DNA of 7,781 nt, taken from Fidelibacterota bacterium (lineage in GTDB: Bacteria > Fidelibacterota > JAANXI01). Under the pieces are notes generated by a model, which did no database searches, was not told the origin of the DNA, and saw only the letters and a program-made list of their open reading frames with translations. The DNA is taken from NCBI GenBank assembly GCA_018263365.1, contig JAANXI010000103.1, forward strand, positions 1 through 7,781, read 5' to 3'. Each line of letters begins with the position of its first letter. Position 1 is the stretch's first letter. The translations under genes and the position numbers were made by a program. Positions 5,980 through 7,781 of this stretch are shown one piece after another.

Positions 5980-7781
5980 TTATTCTGCTTGCGGCAAATA
6001 TTTTTCAATATTATCCAGCACTTCATCCAGTTTACCCGCATCCCGGCCGCCGGCTGTAGCCTGGTGCGGTCGTCCGCCGCCGCCACCGCCCAGCGCCTTG
6101 CCGATTTTCCCCACGATGTCGCCAGCTTTGATGCCCTGCTGAATCAGATTGTCGGAGACGACGCAGACCACAAACGGTTTTTCGTCGACCACAGAGGCCA
6201 GTATACCGATTCCACCGTCTTCACTCGCCTGAAACTGATTCCGCAGCAAATCGCCGTAACTTTCCAGGCCATCCCGGTCGGTATCGTCGAGCCGCTTCGT
6301 GACGATGGTAAATCCGTTCAACTGGACGGCATCTTCCAGTAGATCATCCAGATTTTCGGCGCGCTGCTGCTGCTTCACCTGCTCAAGTTCCCTTTCAAGA
6401 CGCTCCATCTGTTCTTTCAGTGATGCAATCCGCTTTGGCACTTCCTCTTCCGAGGCGGTCAGCAATTGCCGGGATTCTTCCAGAATCGATTCTTTCTTCC
6501 GTAGCTCCTCTTCCACTGCGTCGCCGGTGATGGCAAAAATACGGCGCATTCCTGCGGAGATTGAAGTCTCCTGCGTAATTTTGAACAGTCCGATATCTCC
6601 GGTGCGGTGTGTATGCGTTCCGCCGCACAACTCCTTGGAGTAATCGGCGATCTGCACCACACGCACCTCATCGCCGTACTTTTCGCCGAACAGCGCTGTT
6701 GCTCCCTCTTCTTTTGCCTCATCAAATGATGTGACATGATCATCCAGCTCGATATTTCGCAGAATTTTCGAGTTAACCTCCCGTTCGACAGCCCGGATTT
6801 GTTCCTGGGTCAGTTTTTCGTAATGCGTAAAATCGAAGCGAAGGTAATCTGGGTGAACCAGCGAACCGGCTTGGTTTACGTGCTCTCCCACATGGTTTTT
6901 CAATGCTTTATGCAGCAAATGCGTCGCAGTGTGATTCCGCATGGTGCGGAAGCGTTTTTCCACATCGATGGAAGCGTGTACTTCAGGATCCGCGATTTCT
7001 TCGCCTTCGGTGAATTCCGCCTGGTGGAGATACGTTTCTCCATCGGGCGCTTTCTGGGTATCCTGGACACGCAATACGAAGTCTTGACCTGAAATAGCCC
7101 CGGTATCGCCAACCTGTCCTCCGGCCTCCGCATAAAACGGTGTGGTTTCCATCACCACTTCAACGCCGTCGTCAGTGGATCGATATTTCCTGATAACCGT
7201 GTCGACCTCATATTCGGAATAACCGACAAATTTGGAGTGCGGTCCTTCGGAGATTTCAATCCATTCCCCGGCATTTTTGCTACCACCATGTTTGAACTTA
7301 CCGGCCTGCCGGGCCCGCGCTCGCTGGGCTTCCATGTGTTCCTGAAAGCCGTCCATATCGATATCATAGCCGCGCTCTTCCAGCATTAAACTTGTCAGAT
7401 CTACCGGGAAGCCATACGTATCATACAGCTGGAAGGCATCTTTACCAGGCAAAGTCGTCTTACCTTCTTTTTCCATCTCTTCTACCATGGATTCGAAGAT
7501 TTCCAGCCCCCGATCCAGCGTCTCGTTGAAGGATTCCTCCTCCGCTTTTATCACTTTTTCCACATGTGTCTGCTTTTCGCGTACTTCGGGAAACGCACCT
7601 TCCATTTTTTGCGCAACTGTGTCAACCAGTTTATAAATAAATGGCTCTGTCAGGCCGACTTCTCGTCCAAAACGTGCTCCGCGACGGAGAATACGCCGCA
7701 GAACGTATCCACGTCCCTCGTTTGACGGCAGGGCGCCATCCGCGATAGCAAAGGTTAATGTCCGCACATGATCAGAGATCA
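5980..7781 (-). CDS. alaS: Alanyl-tRNA synthetase AlaS, C-terminal part (5' end outside window)
   Basis: AlaS charges tRNA-Ala with alanine and clears mischarged Ser and Gly. The frame is open to the right edge; the codons before the GTG at 7765-7767 read ISDH, giving ISDHVRTLTFAIADG, which matches the internal AlaS block before PSNEGRGYVLRRILRR. That GTG is thus an internal valine. About 599 of the usual 870-900 residues are present. Numbered from that valine: the end of the aminoacylation/tRNA-recognition region to about 200; AEAGGQVGDTG at 213-223; the editing domain with H279 and H283 (HTATH) and C381 and H385 (CGGTH), the expected zinc ligands; a charged coiled-coil stretch about 417-475; and a DHHA1-like C-terminal domain with LGGGGGGRPHQA at 559-570. 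All editing motifs are intact. The gene ends at TAA (5980-5982), with no clear terminator before gcvPB. Several 60-base lines here are G+C-rich, up to about 72%. Confidence 0.97.
   Translation of the reverse strand, partial: ISDHVRTLTFAIADGALPSNEGRGYVLRRILRRGARFGREVGLTEPFIYKLVDTVAQKMEGAFPEVREKQTHVEKVIKAEEESFNETLDRGLEIFESMVEEMEKEGKTTLPGKDAFQLYDTYGFPVDLTSLMLEERGYDIDMDGFQEHMEAQRARARQAGKFKHGGSKNAGEWIEISEGPHSKFVGYSEYEVDTVIRKYRSTDDGVEVVMETTPFYAEAGGQVGDTGAISGQDFVLRVQDTQKAPDGETYLHQAEFTEGEEIADPEVHASIDVEKRFRTMRNHTATHLLHKALKNHVGEHVNQAGSLVHPDYLRFDFTHYEKLTQEQIRAVEREVNSKILRNIELDDHVTSFDEAKEEGATALFGEKYGDEVRVVQIADYSKELCGGTHTHRTGDIGLFKITQETSISAGMRRIFAITGDAVEEELRKKESILEESRQLLTASEEEVPKRIASLKEQMERLERELEQVKQQQRAENLDDLLEDAVQLNGFTIVTKRLDDTDRDGLESYGDLLRNQFQASEDGGIGILASVVDEKPFVVCVVSDNLIQQGIKAGDIVGKIGKALGGGGGGRPHQATAGGRDAGKLDEVLDNIEKYLPQAE

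Overview
The window reads as ordinary bacterial chromosome carrying nitrogen-control and housekeeping genes, with a small accessory gene pair set among them. All genes except the first run on the minus strand. I cannot place the organism precisely. A split glycine decarboxylase (separate GcvPB), bifunctional GlnD together with GlnE, mixed Shine-Dalgarno (SD) strength, and short tandem and inverted intergenic repeats would suit a Gram-negative bacterium outside the classical Proteobacteria, perhaps of the FCB group. That placement is inference.

Layout from left to right: (1) 1-176, plus strand: the last 57 codons of what looks like glnE (glutamine synthetase adenylyltransferase), cut by the window edge. 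(2) 156-2729 (or 2759), minus: glnD, the PII uridylyltransferase/uridylyl-removing enzyme, with nucleotidyltransferase, HD and two ACT domains intact. glnE and glnD converge and their coding ends overlap by 21 bp. (3) 2797-3710, minus: a two-gene cassette of a DUF6922-like small protein followed by an AbiEii-type nucleotidyltransferase. The two genes overlap by 19 bp, and this is the most likely accessory or toxin-antitoxin-like unit here. (4) 3711-3943: a 233-bp gap with a candidate promoter for the cassette, a pair of competing hairpins, and a tandem array of four 8-bp units. (5) 3944-5813, minus: gcvPB (glycine decarboxylase subunit 2) followed 4 bp later by a PPC-domain (DUF296) protein, very probably one transcript. 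(6) 5814-5979: a gap with a TATAAT box inside a large imperfect inverted repeat built of ACACAGAT-like units. (7) 5980-7781, minus: the C-terminal two thirds of alaS, entering from the right edge.

Functionally, GlnE and GlnD act on the same circuit: GlnD senses glutamine and modifies PII, and PII signals to GlnE, which modifies glutamine synthetase. AlaS and GcvPB are housekeeping enzymes of translation and of glycine/one-carbon metabolism. The nucleotidyltransferase cassette lies directly upstream of glnD and appears lower in G+C than its neighbours, so glnD may now be read from the cassette's transcript. I saw no tRNA, rRNA, CRISPR array or insertion sequence.
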